A stretch of DNA of 52,921 nt from Mizugakiibacter sediminis (GCF_000953855.2 NZ_DF970196.1:1-52921); one strand, 5' to 3'; counted from the first letter of the stretch, positions 27,603 to 35,433 are shown. Notes: generated by a model from the sequence alone, not told the origin. Numbers and translations: made by a program.

Positions 27603-27627
27603 GCCGCCATCGTGGCGAGCGGCATGC
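27599..27627 (-). promoter_or_regulatory. Hairpin covering the protease start codon
   Basis: On the coding (minus) strand GCATGCCGC (27627-27619) pairs with GCGGCATGC (27607-27599) around an 11-nt loop. The second arm contains the ATG at 27602-27600. A perfect 9-bp stem would hide the start codon of the protease/scaffold gene. Confidence 0.55.
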
Positions 27628-27654
27628 GGGGCGGGGTTTCAGGTGGGTGTAAGG

Positions 27655-28524
27655 CTAGCCGATCAGCGGGAGCTGGTCGCCCACGCGTTCCTTGTGCTCC
27701 GCAACCTTGACGATCGTGCGCTCGGTCTTGAGGTTCGGACCGGAGCGGATCTGCGTCACGCGCAGGTCCACGATCAGCACGTCGCCCTTGCGGAAGGGCT
27801 CGCCGGCATCCACCCGGCGCAGGAACGCTTCATCCTCGATGGCGATGGGGACCGAGTTCTGGCCGTCCCAGAATCGCCACTTGTTGCCATCCTTGAAGCT
27901 CGGCATCTCGATCATGAGCGCTTGCCGCACGACATTCTCCAGAAGAAGCTGGTCGGTGTCGATGCGGCGGTAGTAGGAGGCCTCGCCCTGCTGCACCGAA
28001 GCGAGAGGCGCCCCTTGGGCATCGGACACGCTGACCGACTCCATGCCCGGTCGATCGAGCGCGCCGGCGACGAACGTTTGCACGGCCTCGCCGGCGCGAC
28101 TGTTGAGCGTCAGAGCCAGCGACTCGATGTTGATGGTGATGACCTGCCCGGTGTTGTTGGTGACATGCACCGAGCGGTCCGACGTGTGCTCGACCTTCGC
28201 CGGCGCCTGTCCGTGGAGAAAACGGTATAGCCCCAGTGCTTCCTTGATGGTGGTGAGCAGGCGGCCCGTGTCGGACGTCGTGGCAAGGACGCTGGCGGCG
28301 GCGCCGGCCAGGTGAAACATCAGGTCCGTGGCGAACGATCCGCGCTGGAAGGCGCGCACCTCAGCGCGCACCTCCGTCTGCTCGCCGAAGACGCCGTGCG
28401 CGGCCGCGACGACGAAATCGGAAAAGGCCACCATGTTGGCAGCGGCGGCATACACGTCCATCGCGCCGGCCTCGACGGCCGTACCGGCGTAGCGCAGGAC
28501 AATGCTGGTGCTCATATCTTCCAT
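27655..28524 (-). CDS. Moron-like hypothetical protein inserted between G and I
   Basis: A 289-residue protein not assigned to a family. The start at 28524 is supported by GGGGAGG seven bases upstream; a second in-frame ATG follows at 28515. It has an N-terminal alpha/beta region (STSIVLRYAGTAVEAGAMDV, AEVRAFQRGSFATDLMF), a hydrophobic stretch LAGAAASVLATT, a GQVITINIESLALTL segment, and a C-terminal domain with KGDVLIVDLRVTQIRS. In Mu the G and I genes are adjacent, so this is an added gene. It has its own 134-bp upstream gap with an AT-rich patch (28574-28591). Unlike its neighbours it is not overlapped, which suggests independent expression, possibly in the lysogen. Confidence 0.75.
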   Translation of the reverse strand: MEDMSTSIVLRYAGTAVEAGAMDVYAAAANMVAFSDFVVAAAHGVFGEQTEVRAEVRAFQRGSFATDLMFHLAGAAASVLATTSDTGRLLTTIKEALGLYRFLHGQAPAKVEHTSDRSVHVTNNTGQVITINIESLALTLNSRAGEAVQTFVAGALDRPGMESVSVSDAQGAPLASVQQGEASYYRRIDTDQLLLENVVRQALMIEMPSFKDGNKWRFWDGQNSVPIAIEDEAFLRRVDAGEPFRKGDVLIVDLRVTQIRSGPNLKTERTIVKVAEHKERVGDQLPLIG

Positions 28525-28658
28525 TCCGTGGCCTCCCCGTTCCCGATGCGCAAGCCTAACGGGCGCCAGAGGCATTTAAAACCCGTTTAACGGCCCGGCC
28601 CGCCCCGCCGGGAATACCCCAACCGCACCGGAGCCCTCCGTGGCGCTCACAGGCCCGC
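28525..28658 (-). promoter_or_regulatory. Upstream region of the moron gene, candidate promoter
   Basis: A 134-bp noncoding gap in an otherwise tightly packed head operon. An AT-rich block (about 28574-28591, coding-strand CGTTAAACGGGTTTTAAAT) stands out in GC-rich surroundings and offers TTAAAT-like -10 options. A purine-rich ribosome-binding site precedes 28524. No -35 is clear. Confidence 0.4.
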
Positions 28659-29171
28659 TCAGGCGGTCGCCCCGTCGAGCAGGTAGCCGGCCACGATCCG
28701 GCCCAGTTCGGCGAGGTCGTCGTCGGACACGCCGATGAAGGGCCTCGGCGGCAGGCCGGGGTGGTGGACGGCGGCGACCGGATGCGGCAGACCCGGCCAC
28801 CACAGCGCCTTGCCGTGCTTCGGCCGAAGGGTGCGCGCGGGCAGGCCGAACTGCTGGGCGGCGGCATAGACGACGTCGGTGCCGAACTGCAGCGTGTCGC
28901 CGGCGAGCTGGTAGCGCAGGCTCTGGCGCAGGCGCTGGCTCTCGCGCAGGATGCCTGGCCCGCGCTTGCGCGCCAGCGTGCTGGCGGCCAGCGGCGCCCA
29001 GGGCGCGCCGTTCGGCGCCACGCCCTGCGCGAAGCGCCGGTCGTGGGATTCCAGCAGGTACTCGCCGAACTCGCGCAGCGCGTCGGCCAGGTCGCCCGCG
29101 CGATCGGCGATCCTGGCCAGTTCGGCACCGGCGCGGCCGTCGACGCGGACTTCGATCATCGCGCCGGCCAT
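28659..29171 (-). CDS. Virion morphogenesis protein G (Mu gpG-like)
   Basis: A 170-residue protein of the Mu gpG / phage virion morphogenesis family, tail-completion-like. Family segments are MIEVRVDGRAG (N-terminal strand), FAQGVAPNGAPWAPLAASTL (the xxSPxGxxWxPL-type motif), TDVVYAAAQQFG and PPRPFIGVSDDDLAELGRIV. The start at 29171 (MAGAMIEV) is preferred; MIEV at 29159 is possible. It is separated from gene F by an unusual 127-bp gap carrying a tRNA-like RNA on the other strand. Confidence 0.92.
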   Translation of the reverse strand: MAGAMIEVRVDGRAGAELARIADRAGDLADALREFGEYLLESHDRRFAQGVAPNGAPWAPLAASTLARKRGPGILRESQRLRQSLRYQLAGDTLQFGTDVVYAAAQQFGLPARTLRPKHGKALWWPGLPHPVAAVHHPGLPPRPFIGVSDDDLAELGRIVAGYLLDGATA

Positions 29172-29184
29172 GACGCCCCCTCGC

Positions 29185-29212
29185 TTGCGGCGCGATCGGC
29201 GGGGCGTACAAT
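29185..29212 (+). promoter_or_regulatory. Promoter-like element for the tRNA-like RNA
   Basis: TTGCGG (29185-29190) and TACAAT (29207-29212) are separated by 16 bp on the plus strand, opposite to the phage structural genes. TACAAT matches the sigma70 -10 at 5 of 6 positions and TTGCGG matches the -35 at 3 of 6. Transcription would begin about 29219-29221, exactly where the folded RNA begins. Confidence 0.6.
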
Positions 29213-29220
29213 GACCCCAC

Positions 29221-29298
29221 GGACGCGGTGTTTCCAATGGGAACGGTTACGGTGGTCCGCCAGCGTATTATCCGGTTCGAATCCGGCCCGCGTCCGCA
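29221..29298 (+). ncRNA. tRNA-like cloverleaf RNA without anticodon arm
   Basis: Acceptor stem GGACGCG (29221-29227) pairs perfectly with CGCGTCC (29289-29295), and is followed by GCA. D-arm: GTTT (29230-29233) pairs with GAAC (29241-29244), with loop CCAATGG that includes the GG expected in D-loops. T-arm: CCGG (29272-29275) and CCGG (29283-29286) close the canonical 7-nt loop TTCGAAT. Between them, where an anticodon arm should be, TACG and TGG (29248-29255) pair with CCA and CGTA (29260-29267), leaving one G-G mismatch and a UCCG tetraloop, so no 7-nt anticodon loop forms. Total length is like a tRNA. I infer a processed tRNA mimic, transcribed antisense to the late operon; a decayed tRNA is the main alternative. 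No CCA is encoded. Confidence 0.6.
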
Positions 29299-30588
29299 CT
29301 ACTTCACCTCCCCGGCCAGCCGCACGTACTTCGCTTCGGCCAGGTTGTAGGCCTCCACGATCTCCACCGTGACCAGCCAGTTGGCCGCCAGTTGCGCCTT
29401 GCGCATGGCGCGGCCGCCGCGGCGCTCGTCCAAGCGGAACACCGCCTTCACCCAGCGCCCGTCCTGCAGCGCCCAGGCGTAGATCAGCGACGGCGCGGCG
29501 TTGCGCTGATCCGGCGGCGCCGTGTCCCACAGCACCGTCGTGGCCGGGTCGGCCAAACGCTGTGGCAGTTCCTTCAGCGCCTGCGCCAGCCGGGCGTCGA
29601 CGGCGCCCGTTGCCGAGCGCAGCGCGTGGTAGACCTGCGTATCGTCGGCGCCCAACAGCGCGGTGTCGGCGCGCGGTGCGACGAAGCGGCGCTCCTCCAG
29701 CCCGGCGCCGGCTTCCAGCGCCTGCGCCACCTGCGGCCGCAGGAACCCCAGCGGATGCGCCGTGCCTTTCGGCTGCCGCGCCAGCGCGGCCGTCTCCCCG
29801 ACGGCGCGCGTCACGACGGCCGGCCAGTCCGCGAACAGGTCCGTCGGCCGCCGCTGCGCGTCGGCCAGCACCGCGTCGCGCCACGCCGGCGGCAGGCCCA
29901 TCACGCGCTGGCCGAAGCGCACGGCGGCCGGCATCGAGCGCGCGGCCGTGCCGACGTTGTAGTCGAAGCTCTTGTCGACGCCGGCCGGCTGGCCGTCGGC
30001 CTGTGGCGGATCCTCGGGCGCGGGGTCGGGGCCGTCCTTGCCGCGCGCGGCCAGATCCCGCGGCGACAGCGCGCGCACGGTGCACTTGCAGCCCCAGCCG
30101 TTGGGCGGATAGTGCACGCCCCACCACGGATCGTCCGCCGACAGCACCTTGCCGTTCCACGCCAGGTGTTGGGGGCGCGGATGCGCTTCGCCGTCGGCGT
30201 GCACGTACTCCCAGTACGGGCGGCGGTGCTTGATCGCCTGCAACTGCTCCCAGCGTCCCGCCTGGTAGCTGGTGCGCAGGTTCGTTTCGGCGATGATGCG
30301 GCTGCGCCAGTTGCGCGAGCCGCGGTAGCTCCAGCCGTACTTCGCCACGATGCGATCGAAGTCGGTGCGGAACTGCTCCAGCGTGGCGCCGGCCTGGTAC
30401 TGCTCCACCGCCTGGCGGAAGTCGTCGAGCATGTCCATGCGGGTCACGCCGGCGACCATGAAGCCGTGCGCGTGATCCTCGCGCTGCAGGTCGTCCCAGC
30501 GTTGCGTGGGGACGTTGACCTTGCGCTGGAAGAAGGCCGCCTGCTCCTTGAACGGCAGGTTGAAGGCGCGGCCCTGCGGGTCAGCCAC
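29299..30588 (-). CDS. Minor head protein F (Mu gp30-like)
   Basis: A 429-residue minor head protein of the SPP1 gp7 / Mu F morphogenesis family, bound near the portal and possibly ejected with DNA. Landmarks are FNLPFKEQAAFFQRKVNVPT, RIIAETNLRTSYQAGRWEQL, the HPRPQHLAWNGKVL element, and HYPPNGWGCKCTVRAL with the CxC pair that ends the conserved domain. The C-terminal 200 residues resemble the barrel-type extension (TTVLWDTAPPDQRNAAPSLI). The GTG start at 30588 overlaps the portal stop by 8 nt. Confidence 0.95.
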   Translation of the reverse strand: MADPQGRAFNLPFKEQAAFFQRKVNVPTQRWDDLQREDHAHGFMVAGVTRMDMLDDFRQAVEQYQAGATLEQFRTDFDRIVAKYGWSYRGSRNWRSRIIAETNLRTSYQAGRWEQLQAIKHRRPYWEYVHADGEAHPRPQHLAWNGKVLSADDPWWGVHYPPNGWGCKCTVRALSPRDLAARGKDGPDPAPEDPPQADGQPAGVDKSFDYNVGTAARSMPAAVRFGQRVMGLPPAWRDAVLADAQRRPTDLFADWPAVVTRAVGETAALARQPKGTAHPLGFLRPQVAQALEAGAGLEERRFVAPRADTALLGADDTQVYHALRSATGAVDARLAQALKELPQRLADPATTVLWDTAPPDQRNAAPSLIYAWALQDGRWVKAVFRLDERRGGRAMRKAQLAANWLVTVEIVEAYNLAEAKYVRLAGEVK

Positions 30589-32131
30589 CGCCGGCCTCCT
30601 GCAGGATGTCATAGCGGCCGGCCATGCTGGCGGCGGTGAGCGCCTGCTGCATGGCGCGCGCGTAGTCGTCCAGGCTCAGCTCACCGGTGAGCGCCAGCAG
30701 CCCCTCGCGGATCTCGTCGAACGATTGCGCGCGCTGCACCAGCGCGTGGATGCGGTCCAGCCACGCATCGGTGGTCGGCTGCAGATCCTGCTCGAGCTGG
30801 CCGGTCATGCGATCGGCTGTGTCGGCCGGCGCCGCGGCCGGCTGCTCGCGGTTTGCCGCAGTGGCGGTGGGCGGCGCCGCCGTCGGCTGGCGCAGTAGCA
30901 CGGCGCCCTTGTCCGGGTCGGGCAGGCCCAGCTTGTCGCGGATCACGCTCTGCTCGACTTCCAAACCGAGCGGCACCAGCTTCTGCAAGGCGTCGACCAG
31001 GAGCTGCGTGTTCTCCGGCTTCGGCACCACCAGGTCCAGGCGCGGATAGCGGCCGGCCTGCCCGAAGTTCAGGTCGATGAAAGGCCGCACCAGTTGCCGT
31101 TGCAGCGTGTTCGAAAGCGCCTTGGCGTCGGCGGTGAGAATGTCCAGGCGCACGAGCTGGTGCACCTGCGCCTGGGCCAGGCTGGCGCCGTCGTCGGCGG
31201 TCATGGTCTGGCCGAGCACGCCCTTGCTGACTTGCTTGTCCCACCACTCGGCGAGCGACCGGAAGAACTCGCCGGCGCCCTGCGTCTGCGCGGCCTGCTC
31301 GAAGTCGATGCGCATGCTGTCCGGGATCGCCGCCGCCGCATCGCTGCCGAGGTTGGCCACCGCCGCCAGCAGCTTGGCGATGTCGTCCTCGCTCGCGCCC
31401 GGCCCGTAGCGGCCCACGCGCATGGGCAGGCCGTAGATGTCGGCGAACGCCATCCAGTCGCGCCACGTCCACGCCTTGCACATGTACGCCACGGCGGCGA
31501 GGCGCGCCAAGCCGCCGCGGATCGGCAGGCCGGCGCGAATGCGCGGCAGGTGCACGATGAACTTGTACGGCGCCAGCGGCACGCCATCGACCAGGTCGGA
31601 CGCATCAAGCAGGCGCAGCTCGCGGCCGGTCTCGCGGTCGAACTGGAAGAAGCGCGGGTCGCGCGGCGCGTAGCGCTCGGGCATCCACGTCTTGCCGCTG
31701 CGATCCCACAGGATCTCGCTCACCGCGTAGCCCTTGCCGAGCGCATCGACCAGGTCGGCCACCAATTCGCCGAACTCCGGCGCGGCCACCACCTCGCGCA
31801 GCGCGTCGGCGCGGCGCACGTCGTCGGCGTCGTCGCTGGCCGCCTCCACGCGCACATCCAGCGCCGACAGTGCCAGCTTGCGCGTGCCGAGCACGCTGGC
31901 GTAGTGGAGATCGCGCTCCTCCATCTCCTCGGCCAGCGTGAGGTAGTCGTAGGCGTTGCCGTCGGCGGCGCCCTGCAGGATGTCGGCCAGCCGCGTCGGC
32001 GTGAGCCCGTTGGCCACCGACGGGTACCACACCTGGCGGATGCCGGTGATGCTGGGAGCCGCCAGCTCCTCGGTGAGCGTGTCGAGTTCGATCGGGCGGC
32101 CGTCGGGGCCGAGGATGCGCGAGATGGCCAT
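30581..32131 (-). CDS. Portal protein (Mu gp29-like, DUF935)
   Basis: A 516-residue portal of the DUF935 / Mu gp29 family, which forms the dodecameric DNA gate. It starts MAISRILGPDGRPIELDTL, followed by LQGAADGNAYDYLTLAEEME, HYASVLGTRKLALSALDVRV, FELVADLV-type helices, KGYAVSEILWDRSGKTWMPE, RDWMAFADIYGLPMRVGRYG and GQAGRYPRLDLVVPKPENTQ, all characteristic. The length equals Mu gp29 (about 512). It begins 2 nt after the terminase stop. Confidence 0.97.
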   Translation of the reverse strand: MAISRILGPDGRPIELDTLTEELAAPSITGIRQVWYPSVANGLTPTRLADILQGAADGNAYDYLTLAEEMEERDLHYASVLGTRKLALSALDVRVEAASDDADDVRRADALREVVAAPEFGELVADLVDALGKGYAVSEILWDRSGKTWMPERYAPRDPRFFQFDRETGRELRLLDASDLVDGVPLAPYKFIVHLPRIRAGLPIRGGLARLAAVAYMCKAWTWRDWMAFADIYGLPMRVGRYGPGASEDDIAKLLAAVANLGSDAAAAIPDSMRIDFEQAAQTQGAGEFFRSLAEWWDKQVSKGVLGQTMTADDGASLAQAQVHQLVRLDILTADAKALSNTLQRQLVRPFIDLNFGQAGRYPRLDLVVPKPENTQLLVDALQKLVPLGLEVEQSVIRDKLGLPDPDKGAVLLRQPTAAPPTATAANREQPAAAPADTADRMTGQLEQDLQPTTDAWLDRIHALVQRAQSFDEIREGLLALTGELSLDDYARAMQQALTAASMAGRYDILQEAGGG

Positions 32132-32133
32132 GG

Positions 32134-33471
32134 TCAGAAGATACCCTTTGCGGCGCGCCAGCCGGCGCCGCGCTTGATCGCGCGCGGCAGCTCGGCGTCG
32201 GGCGCGATGCGGTGGTACGCGAAGGTTTCCTGCCCGCCGCCGGCGGCGTTGACGGCGAGGAAGCACGCCCACGCCCGGTCGGCGTGGCCGTTGCTGTCGG
32301 CGTCGGCGACGAAGCGCGGCGCGCCGGTCGGGCTGCTGACCCGGCGCAGCTTGTGCAGATCCGCGCGCAGCTCGTTGCGCCCGGCGGGAATGCGCAGGCG
32401 CCGGTCCTCGAAGTGCTCGCGGCCGCGCGTGGCGAGCGTCAGCTTGTTCGGGCCGGTGAACAGCACGCCCTCCACGCGCGCCTCGCCGTGGCGGCGCCTG
32501 GCGTCCTCCACCGGCTTCTCGCCCATGCCCGTCTGGTCCATGCAGGCCCGCAGCACGCGGTAGCGGCGGAATACGTCGTCCAGCAGCATGTCCTGCTCGG
32601 CGAAGCTGGCGCGCTTGCGCTCGACGATTTCGCGCGTCCACAGCACGTCGCCGACCTGCTCCAGCACCCAGATCACGAACAGGTCGTTGCGCGCAGCGAT
32701 GTCCACGCCGATGAAACACGGGCCGCCCTGGTAATGCTCGGGCATGCCGGCGGCGTCGTGCTCGCAGCCGGTGATCAGATCGAAGTCCAGCCAGGCGCTG
32801 GCCTCGTCGAGCCACTTCAGCTCGAACTCCTGCGCCCACAGGTCCTCGTCACCGGCGCCGCGGCGCAGCTCCTCGATGTCGCGCGGCAGGCCATCGGCGA
32901 CGGCCTGGTAGATGTCGGTGACGTGCCGCGACCAGCCGTCGTCGTGGCCGCTCATGAGGTCGTAGAACTTGTTGCCCTTGCCGTTGGGCGTGGAGATCAC
33001 GCGCAGCTTGAGACCGGGTTTGGAGATCACCGGGAACAGCGCGCGCCAGATCGCGCGGCTGTCCTGGTGGAACGCGAACTCGTCCAGCAGCACGTTGGCG
33101 CTGAAACCGCGCGCGGTGTCCGGGTTGGCCGGCAGCGCGGTGATCTTGCTGCCACCCGGCAGCTCCACTTCCAGCGCGCGGGTGTCCGGCGCCCAGCCGT
33201 ATTCGTAGTCGTTGAAGCCGGCTTGCAGCGCCCGCAAATGCAGCTTCACGCCCTCGTTGATCGCCTCGCGCGCCTGCCGCTCGCCGCGAGACAGGATCAC
33301 CCAACGCCGACGCTGGCCCAGCGCTTCGGCGCGCACGCAGTCAAGCACCAGCTCCAGCGTGCTGGTGAACGTCTTGCCGCACTGGCGCGCGAACATGGCG
33401 ATCTTGAAGCGGCTGTCGTCGGCGAGCCAGCGCTGCTGGTAGGCGTACAGCGGGAGCGCGGGCGCGTTCAT
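32134..33471 (-). CDS. Terminase large subunit (Mu gp28-like)
   Basis: A 445-residue packaging motor. The Walker A-type motif is MFARQCGKTFTS (about 26-37) and the Walker B is NVLLDEFAF, followed by the coupling segment VISTPNGKGNKFYD. The RNase H-like nuclease has FIGVDIAARNDLFVIWVLE and MDQTGMGEKPVEDA, plus a late acidic residue in DSNGHADRAWA. Mu-like phages package by the headful, including host DNA beyond the ends. The start at 33471 overlaps the small terminase stop by 4 nt. Confidence 0.97.
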   Translation of the reverse strand: MNAPALPLYAYQQRWLADDSRFKIAMFARQCGKTFTSTLELVLDCVRAEALGQRRRWVILSRGERQAREAINEGVKLHLRALQAGFNDYEYGWAPDTRALEVELPGGSKITALPANPDTARGFSANVLLDEFAFHQDSRAIWRALFPVISKPGLKLRVISTPNGKGNKFYDLMSGHDDGWSRHVTDIYQAVADGLPRDIEELRRGAGDEDLWAQEFELKWLDEASAWLDFDLITGCEHDAAGMPEHYQGGPCFIGVDIAARNDLFVIWVLEQVGDVLWTREIVERKRASFAEQDMLLDDVFRRYRVLRACMDQTGMGEKPVEDARRRHGEARVEGVLFTGPNKLTLATRGREHFEDRRLRIPAGRNELRADLHKLRRVSSPTGAPRFVADADSNGHADRAWACFLAVNAAGGGQETFAYHRIAPDAELPRAIKRGAGWRAAKGIF

Positions 33472-33977
33472 GCGATGCCGTAGATGTCCTGGGTGATGCT
33501 GGCCAGCGTCTCCGGGCTGATTCCCGCCGCGCGGCACTTGGCCTCCACCTGCTGCGCCGCCGCTTCCACCTTCGCCCGCACCTCCGCCTGCCACTTCTTC
33601 TGCTGGATGCTGGCGCGGCCGAGGTCGGCGATCGCGCGCCCTACCTTGGCCAGGTCGATCTTGCCGTCGCCGCTGCGCAGCAGCTTGAACAGGCGGTCCT
33701 GCACCAGCCGCACAAGCGCGTCGTTCATCGCACCTTCTTCGTCGGGCACCACCGACACCACGGCCTTGGCCTGCTCGTGCGCGATCCTCAGGTCGTGCAA
33801 GCGGTCCTCGAACTCCTGCCCGTAGTGGTGCACGGCGGTCTTGCTGACGTCGTAGCCGCGTGCACGCAGCTCGGCGGCCAGCGCCTCGTAGCCGCTGAAG
33901 TTCGACTCCACCAGCGCCTTGTCCAGCCAGTCTTTCACCGCCGGCGGCAGGCGCGCGATCTTGCTGCGCGGGGGCAT
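33468..33977 (-). CDS. Terminase small subunit-like protein (Mu gp27, DUF3486)
   Basis: A 169-residue protein of DUF3486 / Mu gp27. It has the family start SKIARLPPAVKDWLDKALVE, an HTH-like YEALAAELRARGYDVSKTAVHHYGQ, and long helices to the end (IQQKKWQAEVRAKVEAAAQQ). It recognises the phage packaging site together with gp28. It is located directly before the large terminase, as in Mu. Confidence 0.93.
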   Translation of the reverse strand: MPPRSKIARLPPAVKDWLDKALVESNFSGYEALAAELRARGYDVSKTAVHHYGQEFEDRLHDLRIAHEQAKAVVSVVPDEEGAMNDALVRLVQDRLFKLLRSGDGKIDLAKVGRAIADLGRASIQQKKWQAEVRAKVEAAAQQVEAKCRAAGISPETLASITQDIYGIA

Positions 33978-33981
33978 GGGC

Positions 33982-34290
33982 TCACCGCCTCGGCGGACGG
34001 GCGATGCCGGGCAGGCACGGCACCGTGTACTCGACGACGTCGACGCCGTGGTGCGTCAGCTCGGCCGACCAGGTGGACGTGTCGCGGTCGATGATCGTGA
34101 TCAGCTTGCGGTCCTCGAGATAGTCCAGCTCGCGGCGCAGCTCGTGCGGGGTCACCGGCAGCCGCGCGTCGTCCAGCGCGAGCTGCAGGGTGTCCTCGGT
34201 CACGCCGCCGGGGCGGCCCACGTCCAGGATGCGCAGGATGCGCCAGCGCACCTGTTCTCGCAGGGTCTTGCTGAGGTCGATGTCACTCAC
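33982..34290 (-). CDS. Mu gp26-like winged-helix protein
   Basis: A 102-residue protein in the position of Mu gp26. The sequence looks like a winged helix: LREQVRWRILRILDVGRPGG, VTEDTLQLALDDARLPVTPH, ELRRELDYLEDRKLITIIDR, then a beta wing SAELTHHGVDVVEY. The GTG start at 34290 overlaps the previous gene by 8 nt. It probably binds DNA or partners with the terminase; the exact role is unknown. Confidence 0.85.
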   Translation of the reverse strand: MSDIDLSKTLREQVRWRILRILDVGRPGGVTEDTLQLALDDARLPVTPHELRRELDYLEDRKLITIIDRDTSTWSAELTHHGVDVVEYTVPCLPGIARPPRR

Positions 34291-34663
34291 GGGGTGCCCC
34301 TCGATTGCGGTAGGTGATCATGTCGGCCAGGCGGTCCAGCTTGGCGTCGATGGTGCTGGCGAAGCGAATCCAGTCCTCACGGCGCACGTACTCGAGCGGC
34401 AGCGAGGCGTGCAGTTTCTCCACTCGATGCACCACGTCGGTAATGCGCCCCGCCGTGGACTCCAGGCTGTTCTCGATCGCTTCCATGCGCTGCGCGTGCG
34501 AGCGCTTCTCCTCGTCGCGCAGATCGGACTGCGCCCGGAAACGTTCGTCCATGCGCTTCTCGAACTGCGCCAGCAGCAGGCGCCCGAAGCCGAACACCAG
34601 GCCGGTGAAAGCGCCGATGAGGATCAGCACCTCGCGCGCGTTGAGCTGGATCACGGTGCCCAC
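34283..34663 (-). CDS. Mu gp25-like single-pass membrane protein
   Basis: A 126-residue protein with one N-terminal transmembrane helix (VLILIGAFTGLVFGFGRLLL) followed by a coiled coil with charged heptads (FEKRMDERFRAQSDLRDEEK, RITDVVHRVEKLHASL). It has the arrangement of Mu gp25-type proteins between the lysis and packaging genes. It starts at a GTG (34663; a second GTG at 34654). Function is unknown. It overlaps the zinc-finger gene by 13 nt. Confidence 0.8.
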   Translation of the reverse strand: MGTVIQLNAREVLILIGAFTGLVFGFGRLLLAQFEKRMDERFRAQSDLRDEEKRSHAQRMEAIENSLESTAGRITDVVHRVEKLHASLPLEYVRREDWIRFASTIDAKLDRLADMITYRNRGAPRE

Positions 34664-34914
34664 GGGCTTCTCCGGCGGTGGTGGCGGTCGCGGTGCTCGG
34701 CGGCGGCCTCGCAGTCGGTGCAGGCCACGGCGTTGGGCACCGCGGCGAGGCGCTGGTGCGAAATCGGCTCGCCACAGTCGATGCAGATGCGCCGGCCGTC
34801 GGTGGCGTGCTGCGGCGGCACGCGCGGCTGCTGGCCGCGCGCCACCTGCAGGCGCACCAGCGCGGAGCGCTCGCTGTCGGCCAAGTCGTTGGCCTGGTCG
34901 ATCACGTCAGCCAC
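34651..34914 (-). CDS. TraR/DksA-type C4 zinc-finger protein
   Basis: An 87-residue protein with a C4 zinc finger (ICIDCGEPISHQRLAAVPNA then VACTDC), the TraR/DksA fold that reaches into the RNA polymerase secondary channel. The N-terminal helix MADVIDQANDLADSERSALV carries the acidic residues expected at the helix start. Such short DksA-like proteins are common in Mu-like phages (gp24/25 position). The likely role is modulation of host transcription during late growth. Confidence 0.88.
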   Translation of the reverse strand: MADVIDQANDLADSERSALVRLQVARGQQPRVPPQHATDGRRICIDCGEPISHQRLAAVPNAVACTDCEAAAEHRDRHHRRRSPWAP

Positions 34915-35110
34915 GCAGGCCCTCCTGCATCAGCAGGCGGCGCAGCTCGTCGGCGCAGGCGCGCCGTGTGCGCGCCTGCATGCCGGCCAGGCGCCGCTCG
35001 ATTGGCGCAATCGCATCGCGCGCGGCCTGCTGGTCCAGCGCGTAGGCCTCGCGGTCCCAGCCCTGAGCCAGCCTCTCCAGCGACGCGGTGGCCACGCTGC
35101 CGCGGCTCAC
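34907..35110 (-). CDS. Small phage protein, unknown
   Basis: A 67-residue helical protein (SLERLAQGWDREAYALDQQA, IAPIERRLAGMQARTRRACA, DELRRLLMQEGL). The GTG start at 35110 overlaps the Rz1 stop (GTGA), and it overlaps the following gene by 8 nt. There is no recognised domain. Coupling in the lysis-packaging operon supports a real gene. Confidence 0.75.
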   Translation of the reverse strand: MSRGSVATASLERLAQGWDREAYALDQQAARDAIAPIERRLAGMQARTRRACADELRRLLMQEGLRG

Positions 35111-35433
35111 GGTGCCGTCCCCGGTGCGACGATGGGCGCGCTCAGCCGCGCGGCGTCGGCGCGATCGGCGTTGGCCGCCTGCAGCAGCGCGCGCCACTGT
35201 TCGACCCACGCCAGCGCGTCGATGACGCAGACCGCCGGCACACCGCCCAGCACGCAGTGCGCAGGCGGCGGCGCGGGCTCGGCCAGCGGCGTGGTCAGTG
35301 CGGCCGGCAGCGGCTTGTAGGCCGGCACCGGCACCGGTACCGGTTCAGGGCGTGCGATGGTCCGCGTGGGGCCACAGGCGGCGAGCCACGGCAGGACATA
35401 CAGGCAGATCAGCCAGCGGCTGGCAGGATTCAT
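35107..35433 (-). CDS. Outer spanin lipoprotein (Rz1-like)
   Basis: A 108-residue Rz1-type lipoprotein. A lipoprotein signal ends PWLAACGPTRT (lipidated Cys about residue 20), followed by a proline-rich segment (PEPVPVPVPAYKPLP), hallmarks of Rz1. It starts at 35433 inside the Rz gene in another frame (overlap 35345-35433) and extends past it. Together with Rz it fuses inner and outer membranes at the end of lysis. Confidence 0.88.
   Translation of the reverse strand: MNPASRWLICLYVLPWLAACGPTRTIARPEPVPVPVPAYKPLPAALTTPLAEPAPPPAHCVLGGVPAVCVIDALAWVEQWRALLQAANADRADAARLSAPIVAPGTAP

Noticed and set aside
29221-29298. A normal, functional tRNA gene
   Set aside because: Acceptor, D and T arms fit, but there is no 7-nt anticodon loop closed by a 5-bp stem and no encoded CCA, so it was called tRNA-like only.
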